From Sindora glabra (Eukaryota > Streptophyta > Magnoliopsida > Fabales > Fabaceae), in assembly GCA_020226215.1 (NCBI GenBank), contig CM035236.1, positions 50,467,057-50,531,056 of the forward strand: DNA of 64,000 bases, written 5' to 3'. Below, piece by piece: positions 37,641 to 49,135 of this stretch (positions are counted from its first letter, which is position 1; every line of letters starts with the position of its first letter). The position numbers and the translations under genes are program-made. Below the pieces are notes generated by a model. That model did not search any database. It was not told the DNA's origin and saw only the letters and a program-made list of their open reading frames with translations.

Positions 37641-40600
37641 AATATGAGGTAGTGGTATTTGTTCTTGGTTGTCACTTTATTTAATTATTGTCATACCTTA
37701 TTTTAGACCATCATAACCAGTCTAAAGATATCAATCGAACATCTTTGCTAACTTTTTTAAAACTAAATATTTTTTAAAAGATTATAGGATGCAAAAACAC
37801 AAGTTGAAAATTCACTAAAAGTTTTTTAATAATATTTTTTGAATGTCAGGTTAGAAAATAGTTTTTTGGTGAGGTTCAATCCTTTAAATATGTTTCCTTG
37901 AAAAAAAAGATTAAAATTAATGGATAAAACCTCTTAATTAGATAAATAATACTTACCTGAAACTTTATCCAAAAATTAAAAGTGTTGAAAATCTTTTTCC
38001 TTTTTTCTTTTTTTTTCTAGAAGGAATTTATGAAACATGATAAAAAGGTAATTTCTTTAAGGTCAAGTTCTTAGATAAAATTGAAAAAAATTATTTTTCT
38101 TAGTTTAGGAAATAACTAAAACATAATTTCTAAAAACTAAATAGATTAAATTTTTTTCTTGAAATTCCTTAATATACTAGAAAGATATTTTGGATAAAAA
38201 ATAATTAGAGAACTAATTTGATTCTAGAAATAATTTTTGTTATAAAAATAGAAGTTCAATCATGTAATTAACACAATAAAATAGGATTACTTTAATAAAA
38301 CTCAAAAAATTAAAAGATCTTATTCTATTTGTAAAATACTTAGAGATAACATACTCTCATTCAAATTTTGAAACCTACTTTCTTTCCATTGAAGTCAAGT
38401 CAAAAATACTGTCTTTGGCATTTCTTGAAAATCATTTGATAAGTCCTTTTCAAAATATTTGTCCATATATTATTCAATTAATTACTTGTAAATTAAGAAT
38501 ATAAGTTTTCTTTTAATGTAGATAAAAATCATCATCATTTGTTTTTTTTTTTTTAGATGCCTAAAATAATTTCCAAAGTCATATATATACATAACCATAC
38601 TTATAAATTAATTGAATAGAAAGTCACTTAGGCAATGTAGTTGCCTATTTATTGGAGTTTCAAAATAATTGTGCAAATAATGTAGAAAGTTAGACATTAC
38701 TACACAAATGATTTTAAATAATAATAATAATTAATTAGACTAACTGTTAATAATGTCAAAGTCATGAGAGGAGGAGTTCTTGGGTAGTGGTACATTTATT
38801 AATAATATTGGTAGGATTAAGAGTATCTTAGCAGTTATGGAATCTATTGCATGGCCTTAAAGAAATTGGTGTACATCAAAATAAAGCTCAATGTTATAGC
38901 TAGCAAATGTTGGAATAAGGATCTTAAAGCTACATGATACCATATTCTGCTAAATGCATATTAAAGAAATTCTAAAGTGCATCAAGAATCCTTGATTCTA
39001 ATTTCACTGCTTGTATTCTGAGCATTAGTTGCATCCTAATTGTGGTTTATACATATGCCAAAATAGAACTTTAGTCTAAACCTTCTATAAGCATTCATGT
39101 AAATGTGCCATCATATGTTAGTGATTTTAATGAGGATTATCAAATATCTAAAAAGTAATATTCACAAGTAAAGCGAGTAGTATAATTATTTAGTGAGATA
39201 ACTATCATATAAATTTTTTAATCAATTTTAGTTAAGAAAATTAATCATATGCTAAATGTTTTCTTACTAGAATTTCTCTTACATTTATTTCAAATAACTC
39301 TATATGCTAGAGAATTAAGAAATTTAACACAATACATATTGAGCATATAAAATGGTTTAATGTCAATACAATATCAATTTAAGATAATAAGTAATAATCA
39401 TTTATGATTACCTAAATTGGCAAGGTAGCATAAAAGGTTTTACCTTGCTACTTTAGGTTAGCCTTATTCACTTGTATCCTAACCTTATTCTCCTAGGATC
39501 AATCTCATCTCACTCAAAATTTCATATGGCTTGGAAGTTAAGACATTGGGCTAATTCCTAAAACTCTTCCTAAGGTCTTATATTGTATAAATATGTCATG
39601 TATCACATATGACATTCAAGTTAATAATGTCAAATATGATATTAAATCCCATATTTAACATATAGCCATAATTTCACATGAGACTCTCACTAGCCCATTT
39701 TACATCAATAGGGTAAGGCCAAAATACCAATTATTGCTAAAGACATCACATAATATACTATAATTATGATTTAGCTAAATTATTCATAGTAAATTTGTCA
39801 CTTTTCTAGTAACCATGATAAGAAAAAGATTCATAATGCCTTATCACGTCACTAATGACCATAATAAGATTTCTTGCTTCCATTTGCTAGATTACTTTAT
39901 TGTAATTCCATGCAAGAGTTCATTATTATTCACCATACCATTGTACATAACTTATTAGTGCACATATATCATTTTAACAAGTATCAAAAATATTTTTCCA
40001 CACTAAAATAAAATTTTCATTCCATGATATAGTAGTAAGAAAAATTACAAAAATTCCTTTACACAGACATCTCAAATCGCAAGCATTCAAGCATACACCT
40101 CAACTAGGCCCAACCAAGCATACTATTTTTGGAAAATTCATTTAAAATATTAAATTTTATTAAAAATTTACAAAACTTTCCATCCTATTAATAAGCCAAT
40201 AAACTTCATTTTTGAACTTTTTCCTTCCTTAAAACAAGTCATACAAGTTATCATTACATTAATCTTTTAAAGTAGTTCAAAGGAGGCTTATTTAACTTTA
40301 AAATTTCATTTTAAATATCAAACTTTAGTAAAACTTAACGAAAACTTCCAAAATGAATTATGAGTCATAAAATATAATTTTCAACCATTTTTACACTTAA
40401 AACAAATTACACAAATTATCCAAAACTCAAACTATGAAAATGATTTCAAAAGGGGCATGTTTCTTGAAAATGTCATTTTAAATATCTAAAATTTCTAGAA
40501 TTTTATGGAAGACTCTAGAATATTTTAAAATATTTAAATCATCATTTTTTACTCCTTTTTATGTTTAAAATTTTTCCAAGTCACCTAAATCATTACTACT

Positions 40601-42239
40601 CAAAATAGTTTTATAGGAGATTAAGTAGTAACCAAAAATGGAATTTTCTACTTTATTTTTTGCTAGTGCAAACCGTAACCCTGTAACTTATTTCTAAGTT
40701 ATTTTTACTTCAAAAAACTTTAAACAAATGTATACTAATATTATATCAATAGTCTATAGCATAATGTAATAATTTTTTATAAGAAAAACCAAAATTTCCT
40801 TCCTTGAAATCATTAAAAAAATTGTAAGCCTCTTAACTTATTTTCAAAAAGATTTTTATTTTAAAAACTTTAATGTATCACTTATATTATACTTATAATG
40901 TTATTTAAAATAGTGCATACTAGGTTTTTGTACGAAAATAGAAAACTTGTGCTAGTTTCTCTTGGAAACTTGAGAGCTTCAGTATGCTTCCCAAAAGTTT
41001 TATTCTTAAGTTTTGCATGAAAAATATGATTTCAGACTTCAACTATTTTAAGTAATACATAAGAAATTTAATTTCCATGCCTCCTTCAAATTTGTTTCTT
41101 TACAAAATCTCCCCTTTTCAAAATCTCCCCTATTTAAATCTTCACATTTTTGTAAAAACCAAGTTACTATTTTTCAAATTATTTCTCTAAAATCATAGTT
41201 TTTGAAAACCCTTTCTTACCATTGAAGAAAATCATTTTTAGAAACACTTCACCATGAATTTCATGGTTTCCATACATCATTACAATACATAGATAACAAA
41301 TAATCCATCATGAATACTTATGGCTTTAGCACAATAAACGACATTCAATCAAAAAAAATATATACATTTTATATATAACAATCTTCTTAAAAGAAAATTA
41401 AGAAGAAAAAGAGTGGATCTTTACTTAACCTTAGAAACTGGTAGAACTTCTTTTCTACACCTATTATCCAAGATGTGTTACCCAAAATAGTATAGAATTA
41501 GTAGAGAGATTTTAGAAAGAATTTAAGAAGATGAATAGAATTTACTAGAGTTTATGGAGTTTTACCTCTTTCTAGATGATTATAAGAGTTAAAACTCTAT
41601 TAATCTCCAAATATAACTTAAGAAAACTTCCTTTCTCTTTTTAGATATGAGGAGGAAGATGAAAAAGGCTTCAAGAATCAAACTTCCCTCATTCTTTCTT
41701 TAGAAATGTAGAAGGGATGAAAAACTTAACTTTCCTTATTTTTCTCTCTTCCTCTCTTTCCTTTTCTTGTGGCTATGGATTTTTTTTCTTATAAAGGCAA
41801 TTTATGCTTTAATTTCTTGGTAAGCAAGATAATGATACCAAGATTATGCTTTAATTAACTCATTTCTCTCATTTTAATCCCTCAAAATTGTAAGCGCCAT
41901 GTAATGTGGTCTAAGGTTTACAATTTTGTCCTTTTTGGATTTTATATGGTGTTTTTGAGTATAAACCTTATTTTACTCCAAAATTCTATCAACCTTGAAT
42001 TTTAAATAACTTATAATATTACTTTAATTATCCATGAAAAATTTGTAAAATTTCTATTACTAAAATTTGTTTCACTTTTTTTTGCACTATTGAGTTCTAT
42101 CGACCAATTACTTATAAATTCCTTTAATTTCTTAAATTTTCTCCAAATAAGACTAAAATAAAATTTTCATCTGTTATCATTAATAAATACTTCTATTAAC
42201 ATAAATGAGTAATTTTTCTAATTACCCACTTTCAAGCAC
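37641..42239. other. 4.6 kb of AT-rich DNA, possible decayed LTR sequence
   Basis: No gene, tRNA or clear element ends. The part 39400-42200, with a pyrimidine-rich stretch at 41690-41790 (TTTCTCTCTTCCTCTCTTTC), has the texture of a long gypsy LTR next to the RT remnant at 42240. I could not find its ends. Confidence 0.35.
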
Positions 42240-42313
42240 TAACTAATTTAATTTTGTCAATCTTTATTTACTAGATTTTTAACAATTATTACAATTGTTG
42301 TTAGTTTATGCAC
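42240..42313 (-). pseudogene. Gypsy reverse transcriptase remnant, part 2
   Basis: On the minus strand this continues the RT fragment from 48941-49135 once the copia insertion is removed. The join gives LCIN-stop-QQL, the counterpart of the LCIDYRQL motif of gypsy RT, and then fades. The 5 bases next to the insertion are TGCAC, the target site. Confidence 0.55.
42309..42313. repeat. Target-site duplication, left (TGCAC)
   Basis: Five bases repeated exactly at 48936-48940. Confidence 0.95.
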
Positions 42314-42747
42314 TGTAAAATAATGGACTAAAATATATTTTAATATATAATTGAATTAATTCAATGTCATTAATATAATAATAATGCCTAGACTGTGTTA
42401 TATTAAAACTCTAAAGTGTGTGCATATACCCTATTCTAGATTAATTGTGATGGGTCAATTAATCCTAGTTGGGTTAGGGTTAGGATCCCTATCCACTTCC
42501 TTATAACGTGAGCTGCAGTCTTCCATCAAATTGCAGTTTGTAATTTCAAATATTCTCTCTGAGATTCACATGAGGAAGAGTGGGCAGTGATCCAACCAAT
42601 TCTACAATCAGACATTATGGATGCAACAGGAGGGTTAGGTAATTCGAAAACTCTTTATTTTATTTGTGCAATTATTATACTCCTCTTTATGGATTTATGG
42701 TTGTATGAATATTAAATTATTTTGTGAATCCTAAAAATTTTCTTACA
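42314..42747 (+). repeat. 5' LTR of the copia element
   Basis: 434 bp, starts TGTAAAATAATGG and ends TTTTCTTACA. No difference from the 3' LTR was found by eye. Contains the element's promoter and RNA end signals by analogy, though no single TATA box stands out in this AT-rich sequence. Confidence 0.97.
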
Positions 42748-42749
42748 AT

Positions 42750-42762
42750 TGGTATCAGAGCC
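42750..42762 (+). promoter_or_regulatory. Primer-binding site for initiator Met tRNA
   Basis: TGGTATCAGAGCC, two bases after the 5' LTR, complementary to the 3' end of plant initiator methionine tRNA, the usual primer of Ty1/copia elements. Confidence 0.95.
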
Positions 42763-43314
42763 AAAAATCCATATTGATGAGTCAAATTGTACAAATTATA
42801 TTTTGATATTTTATTATATCTAATATGAATTCCTTATATGCTCTGGCCATAATACATCAAAATAAAATTATGGCAATATTATTTTAGATTTATTATTTCT
42901 TATTTATTTTAGTATGTTGATTTCAATTGAAATTAAATTTTAATAATTTTTCCAGATCTGTTTCGATAATATATAGAATTTGTTAGAATTCTGGAAAATT
43001 ATTGAAAGTTTGTTTAAATTCTAGACAATTATTATTACAGAAATATTAGAAACATTTTACTAAACAAAATCCCTCTCGATATAAGTTTTCAAGAAAACCT
43101 CTGTTGAGATATGATGAAGCAATATCAGCGATGGTAGGGTCCACGCATATGTCTGAAATCTTCAGACGAACCACCGATTAAATAACGTTAAAAAAAAAAA
43201 AAGATGCCACCGATTAATCTGGAACAGTATATGTATATATATCTCTAACGTTTTATATATATAAATATAAAAATAAACATATATACTTCCGTGTTTTTAT
43301 ATATATTTCTAATG

Positions 43315-43317
<3 letters not shown>

Positions 43318-43346
<29 letters not shown>
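43318..43346. repeat. (AT)n microsatellite in the copia leader
   Basis: About 14 AT dinucleotides. Confidence 0.9.
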
Positions 43347-43772
43347 GGTGCTCCACTCTTCGAGTTTATATTTTGGTAATTTTTTTTTTCTTTTCTTTCT
43401 GGAAACAAAATATTTTTATTATTTTTTATTTTAATATTTTGAGTATTAATTGAATTTTGGCTCGAATTTTACTATATAATCTTTGTATAATAATCTGTTG
43501 TGTGAAATTTTTCTGGATGAAATATATACTGTATGCATATTTTCTCAATTTTGTCATTAATATACAATTATTTTTAAACTTATACAAAGATTATAATTGC
43601 TCATATTATGCCATTTAAATTTTATGTAATTAAACTCACCTATCGTGGGTTAATTACATAAAATTCATGTAATGTTTTATTTGATATATATATTATGTAA
43701 TATTATTGATTAAATTATTGTTATGATGATTTAATAATTAAAATTAGGAGAGTACTATATTAATGGAAATTG

Positions 43773-43934
43773 TACCCTATCGGTATAATTCTATTAATAT
43801 AATTTGTAGGTGATAATATGAGTGTTAGGATTATATGTTAATTTTCTAAAATTTTAAATACCCTATCGGTGTTAGGTTTTAAGACTTTAGCATATAGTTC
43901 TTGTATTATGTTATAATACTTATACCCCATCGGT
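43773..43934 (+). repeat. Three-copy TACCCTATCGGT motif in the leader
   Basis: TACCCTATCGGT at 43773-43784 and 43859-43870, and TACCCCATCGGT at 43923-43934. A fourth relative (AACCCTATCGGA, 48349-48360) lies between the end of pol and the 3' LTR. CG-containing 12-mers repeated in such AT-rich DNA are not expected by chance. Confidence 0.75.
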
Positions 43935-44076
43935 ACTAAGTATCATAGTATTATACTATAAATAGTTGCATATTTTGAGAGGAAAGTTTTAAGCATGATT
44001 ATTGTTCAAACATGCAATGTTGTTAATTTGTGATTAATTTCATAAATTTTAATGATTTTCCTCAGCTTCTGTTCCT

Positions 44077-44559
44077 ATGCAACTGACTTCTGTGAAAACT
44101 TTAAATGGGACTAATCATGAGGACTGGGTGGAATCCTTGAAACTGTATCTGGCAGTCTCTAACCTTGATCTAGCTTTACGTGAAAAGGAACCGGAGATCA
44201 ATGAGGAGTCAACTCCTGCTCAAAGAGCTCATCATGAAAAATGGACTCATTCCAATAGAGTTTGTTTGATGGTGATAAAGTACACTATGGATAAAACCAT
44301 TAGGCAAAGTATTCCTGATAGTCAGAAGGCAAAAATGTTCCTGAATTCAGTGGCTGAAAAATATGTTAAGTTTGATAAAGCTGAAAAAGGGCATTTTCTG
44401 TCCTTATTGGAGACGACCGTGTATGATGGAGTGAGTGGTGTTCGGGAGCATATAATGAAATTAGTGCATTATTACAGTCGATTGAAGAGCATGAATGTTG
44501 ATCTGAGAGATAGTTATTTGATTTGGCGAGCCCTTGGAGTCGCTTCCTCCTCAATTTGA
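44077..44559 (+). pseudogene. gag: Copia gag, N-terminal part, ended by a frameshift
   Basis: 160 codons starting at the first ATG after the leader (MQLTSVKTLNG). This is the plant copia gag domain (UBN2/Retrotran_gag type): an NG-NHEDWVESLKLYL start, a central ALREKEP segment, and a helical C-terminal half. Gag builds the cytoplasmic virus-like particle that packages the RNA. A one-base insertion around 44535-44537 moves the remainder into the second frame, where the homology continues at once (44534 onward), so gag and pol are no longer one protein. Deliberate frameshifting is unlikely because plant copia elements normally use a single frame and the break falls inside the gag domain. Confidence 0.92.
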
Positions 44560-47500
44560 TGTGTTAAAAATATCTTACAACACTCAGAAGGGAGAATGGA
44601 CTATTAATGAAATGATTTCTATAGTGACTCAAGCAGAAGAGGATATGAAGAAGACAAAGATGCAAGTGGCAAACTTCGTCTCTCATGGTTCGAGTTTTGG
44701 ACAAGTAAATGGGCCCTTCCAGAAGGATAATAAGGGGAAATCCCATCATGAAAGAAAGAAGAATGATATGAGGAAGCAACATCATAAACCTAAGAAAACC
44801 ATGTTCAAAGGAAATTGCAAATTTTGCAAGAAGTATGGGCACAAAAGGGTAGACTGCTTCAAATTTAAGAAGTGGCTTGAAAAGAAGAAGAAAGGTAACC
44901 TTTTAGCTCTAGTTTGTTTTGAATCTAATAGTGTTGAAGTTCCTTTTAACACTTGGTGGCTGGATATTGGTGCCACTATCCATGTCACTAATTGCTTGCA
45001 AGCGCTGAGAAATTTAAGGAGGCCAAGTGAGGGTGAAACAGCTTTGAGATTAAGAAATGGAGACAAAGTACAAGTTCAACACATAGGAGTTGTTTCTTTA
45101 CATCTATCTACTGGTCATATTTTAGAATTGAAAAACGTTATTTTCGTACCTTCCATGAGAAAGAATTTGATTTCTATTACTTGTTTAGACCAAGATGGAT
45201 ATTCATGTTTATTTGGAAATAATAATTTTAAAATATATTATGACTCCTATGTTATTGGAACTGGTACTTTGAATAGTGGCTTATATAAAATTGATTTAGA
45301 TAATACTTTTGAAAATTCCATCAACTCAGTTGTTGGAAATAAAAGACCAAGATTAAATGAAACTTCTTCAATACTTTGGCATAGAAGATTAAGCCACATC
45401 TCCAAAGAAAGAATGGAACGATTGATAAAAGAAAGAGTTTTACCTAATCTTAACTTCTCAGATTTCAGCGTTTGTATAGACTGCATCAAAGGAAAATTAA
45501 CAGCTAGAGCTAGAAAAGGGAATAGGACCAAGAAAGAGAATATTTTGGAGTTAATCCATACTGATGTGTGTGGACCCATCTCACCCAGTACAATGGGAGG
45601 CTTTAAGTATTTTATCACCTTTACTGATGATTATTCAAGATTTGGATGGGTAGAACTTCTTTCTGAAAAATCTGAAGCATTAGAAGCCTTCAAAAGGTTC
45701 AAGATTGCAATTGAATTGAAACTGGGAAAGAAAATAAAACGTGTACACTCAGATAGAGGTGGTGAATTTTATGGCAAATATGATGAAACTGGAAGAAACC
45801 CTGGTCCTTTTGCAAAATATTTACAAGAGTGTGGAATAGAAGCCAGTTATAATATGCCTGGCACACCAGAGCAGAATGGAATCGCAGAGCGGAGGAATAG
45901 AACACTCATGGAGATGGTACGATGTATGACGACTCACTGCACTTTACCAGAATTTTTATGGGGTGATGCCTTAAGAACAGCTGCGTATGTGTTGAATCAA
46001 GTTCCAAGCAAATCTGTACCAAAGACCCCATATGAGCTAATATATGGTAAGAAACCTAGCCTGAAACATTTTCATGTTTAGGGATGCAAAGCTGAAATTA
46101 GACCTTATAACCCACATACTAAGAAGCTTGAAGTAAGAACAATTAGTGGGTATTTCATTGGCTATTGTATTGGTTCAAGAGGAAGTAGATTTTATTGCCC
46201 ATCTCATTCATTGAGAGTGGTTGAATCTGATCGTGCTATTTACTTCGAGGATGAATTGGACAGTGGGAGAAAATCACTTCAGATCTCCCTAGGAGAAGAA
46301 CAAAGCAACGTTTCTCAAATACCTGATAAACATAGTGTTGTTCCTCTGATAGTGCCTTCTGAAGAATCATCTTATATAGTACCACAAATTGATCCAGTCC
46401 AACCCATAATTGAACCGATCCAATTAGTGAATGAACCAAATGAAGAAATTGAGGAAGTTCCCTTGAGAAGATCACAAAGAACCCGGCGTCAAGCAATTTT
46501 AAATGATTATGTTGTTTATTTGCAAGAACATGAGTTTGATGTAAATGACGATTCTGATCCTATTAACTTTTCAGAAGCTATTTCAAGTCCTAATTCCTCA
46601 GAATGGATTCATGCCATGGAGGATGAAATAAATTCAATGTACAAGAATAATGTATGGGATTTGGTAGAACTACCTGAAGGATGTAAACCAGTTGGTTGCA
46701 AGTGAATTTTTAAAACCAAACGGACTGCTAAAGGTGAAATTGAAAGATATAAAGCCAGATTAGTAGCTAAAGGTTACACACAAAAGGAAGGAATTGATTA
46801 TAAGGAGACCTTCTCACCAGTCTCGACCAAAGACTCATTTCGAGTTATAATGGCTTTGGTAGCTCATCTTGATCTCGAGCTACATCAAATGGATGTGAAG
46901 ACTGCCTTCCTTAATGGTAACTTGTCAGAAACAGTTTATATGAAATAACCAGATGGTTTCCAAGAGAATGGAAAAGAGCACTTAGTGTGTAAGTTAAATA
47001 AGTCAATATATGGCCTGAAACAAGCATCCAGGCAATGGTATCTCAAATTTCATGGGATTGTGTCCTCTCTTGGATTTAAGGAGAATGCAGTGGATCAATG
47101 CATCTATTATATGATAAGCGCGGGCAATTTTATGATCCTGGTGTTATATGTTGACGACATTCTCCTTGCGAGTAATGATATAAATTTTTTGAACGAGACA
47201 AAATTAGCACTGTCACAGAATTTTGATATGAAGGATCTTGGAAATGCATCTTTTGTGCTTGGCATAGAGATCCATCGTGACAGATCCCGGGGTTTGCTTG
47301 GTATGTCTCAAAGCGCGTATATAGACAAAGTGCTTCAAAGATTTAACATGGCTTCATGCTCGCATAGTGCTACGCCTATTCAAAAGGGTGAAGTATTTTC
47401 CAAAGCCCAGTGTCCTCAAAATGATGATGAGAAATCTAAAATGAGTATAGTCCCATATGCTTCCGCTGTTGGTAGCCTGATGTATGCCCAGGTATGTACA

Positions 47501-48139
47501 CGCCCAAATATTGCTTTTGCAATTAGTGTGCTTGGGAGGTACCTAAGTAATCCTAGTCAAAGACACTGGATAGCAGCTAAGAAAGTTATAAGGTACCTAC
47601 AGGGTACAAAGAATTATATGTTGACCTATAGAAGATCCAATGATTTGATTTGTACAGGCTATTCAGACTCTGACTTTGCTGGCTGTTCAGATGATAAGAA
47701 GTCAACATTTGGATATATCTTTATGCTTGCAGGAGGAGCTGTATCGTGGAAAAGTGTCAAACAATCTTTAACAGCAACCTCCACTATGGAAGCAGAGTAT
47801 GTCGCTTGTTATGAAGCCACTCGAGAGGCTATATGGTTAAGAAATTTTATCTCTGAATTCTGCTTAGTTGAAAGCATTTCGAAACCCTTAACCATTTATT
47901 GCGACAATACTGCTGCTGTTAGTTTCTCTCAAAACAATAAAAGCTCTACTCGTACAAAGCACTTTGATGTGAAATTTCAATTTATGAGAGAGAAGATACG
48001 TGAACATCTTACTCATATTGAGCATACTTCGACAGATTGTATGCTTGCAGACCCATTAACCAAAGGCCTAGCTGTAGGAATATTTAAAAGACATGTACTG
48101 AATATGGGCCTTATTGATTCTTTTGATGTTTTGGGTTAG
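44534..48139 (+). pseudogene. pol: Copia gag C-terminus and pol (PR-INT-RT-RH), three in-frame stops
   Basis: One frame carries the rest of gag and all of pol. Domains in order: gag C-terminus (SLPPQF, then a basic linker); zinc knuckle CX2CX4HX4C (44816-44857), which binds RNA; protease with WWLDIGA (44963-44971), where the usual Ser/Thr of D(S/T)G is Ile; integrase zinc finger HHCC (45380-45484); integrase core with Asp at 45563, Asp at 45752 and Glu at 45887 (about 44 residues between the last two); reverse transcriptase with YVDD at 47147-47158; RNase H (47650-48090) with DSDFAG, TMEAEY, CDN and LADPLTKG. In-frame stops: TAG 46079-46081, TGA 46703-46705, TAA 46946-46948. Each can come from the residue usual in the family (Trp, Trp, Gln) by one C-to-T or G-to-A change. 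The last open segment runs from 46985 to the natural end at 48139. Despite the stops there is no further frameshift. It cannot be translated as a functional polyprotein. Confidence 0.95.
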
Positions 48140-48490
48140 TGGGAGTATTTATGAAACTAAAATTTTGTTAATCTCGAGATTTTATAATATTGCCATTATG
48201 GCAGTATAAGGAGACATTAAGACCCTGTCTCAAACTATTGTAAAGTATCTTGGGCGGATGCATGGATCATTTTGTATATTTCGATTATGCACACATTTTA
48301 TATTGTTTGGTCTTTTGGAATGGGTATTTCATATATGTATATCTTTTCAACCCTATCGGATGATTAGGTATGCATTTAAATGAAATTTCATATTTGACCT
48401 ATGGTTGTAATGGTATGAATTGTATTAATGACATTGTTTAAAAGTGGCCATATATTGTAATTTAAATTATATATTAAAATGTGTTTGTCC
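48140..48490 (+). other. 3' untranslated part of the copia element
   Basis: Non-coding stretch between pol and the polypurine tract. A second purine run (TAGTGGGAGTATT, 48137-48149) at the stop codon resembles the polypurine tract. Contains the fourth CCCTATCGG motif. Confidence 0.7.
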
Positions 48491-48501
48491 AAGTGGGAGA
48501 T
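48491..48501 (+). promoter_or_regulatory. Polypurine tract
   Basis: AAGTGGGAGAT directly before the 3' LTR; the standard plant copia site for priming plus-strand DNA. Confidence 0.93.
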
Positions 48502-48935
48502 TGTAAAATAATGGACTAAAATATATTTTAATATATAATTGAATTAATTCAATGTCATTAATATAATAATAATGCCTAGACTGTGTTATATTAAAACTCT
48601 AAAGTGTGTGCATATACCCTATTCTAGATTAATTGTGATGGGTCAATTAATCCTAGTTGGGTTAGGGTTAGGATCCCTATCCACTTCCTTATAACGTGAG
48701 CTGCAGTCTTCCATCAAATTGCAGTTTGTAATTTCAAATATTCTCTCTGAGATTCACATGAGGAAGAGTGGGCAGTGATCCAACCAATTCTACAATCAGA
48801 CATTATGGATGCAACAGGAGGGTTAGGTAATTCGAAAACTCTTTATTTTATTTGTGCAATTATTATACTCCTCTTTATGGATTTATGGTTGTATGAATAT
48901 TAAATTATTTTGTGAATCCTAAAAATTTTCTTACA
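48502..48935 (+). repeat. 3' LTR of the copia element
   Basis: 434 bp, the same length as the 5' LTR and no mismatch found by eye. Followed by the target duplication TGCAC (48936-48940). Confidence 0.97.
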
Positions 48936-48940
48936 TGCAC

Positions 48941-49135
48941 AACTGAAGAGATTCATCCTTCTTCTTGACAAATAATATAAAAGCTCCCTAAAAAGATGAA
49001 CTAACCAAATGAACCTTTCATCCATCAATTCTTGCAATTACATATAAAGTTCCCAATTTAGTTAGGAGCATTCAATAAGGAGATATAAAAATTGGTTCAA
49101 TGCTTGGGATTAGATTAATATTGAATTAATCTTTC
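48941..49135 (-). pseudogene. Gypsy reverse transcriptase remnant, part 1
   Basis: Minus-strand conceptual translation, with stops and small shifts, gives the N-terminal RT pattern of Ty3/gypsy: a decayed INLIPSIEPIFISPY segment, LQELMDERF, SSSF-stop-GAFILFVKKKDES and LQLCIN. The family counterpart of the stop is a Trp codon. The copia element interrupted it at TGCAC, and the rest is at 42240-42313. RT copies element RNA into DNA; this fragment is inactive. Confidence 0.7.

Larger units (their letters stand above)
42763..44076 (+). other. Untranslated leader of the copia element
   Basis: 1.3 kb before the first gag ATG, without coding motifs. Contains an (A)n-rich tract near 43190, an (AT)n tract at 43318-43346, and three copies of TACC(C/T)... 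type words ending in ATCGGT (see separate entry). The packaging and dimerisation signals of retrotransposon RNA usually lie in this region. Confidence 0.7.
42314..48935 (+). mobile_element. Ty1/copia retrotransposon, young but coding-defective, 6,622 bp
   Basis: Two 434-bp LTRs that appear identical, TG...CA ends, and perfect 5-bp target duplication TGCAC (42309-42313 and 48936-48940). The primer-binding site, leader, gag-pol region, polypurine tract and 3' LTR are in canonical order. The order protease, integrase, RT, RNase H identifies Ty1/copia. The polyprotein is interrupted by one frameshift and three stops, so this copy cannot supply its own proteins. It sits inside a gypsy RT remnant on the other strand. 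Confidence 0.97.

Noticed and set aside
44530..44560. Programmed frameshift between gag and pol
   Set aside because: The shift falls inside the gag domain and is explained by one extra base; no slippery site or downstream structure was recognised, and plant copia elements normally use one frame.
44366..46496. Several minus-strand open frames opposite the copia gag-pol
   Set aside because: They are antisense shadows of a real coding region; none shows a domain.
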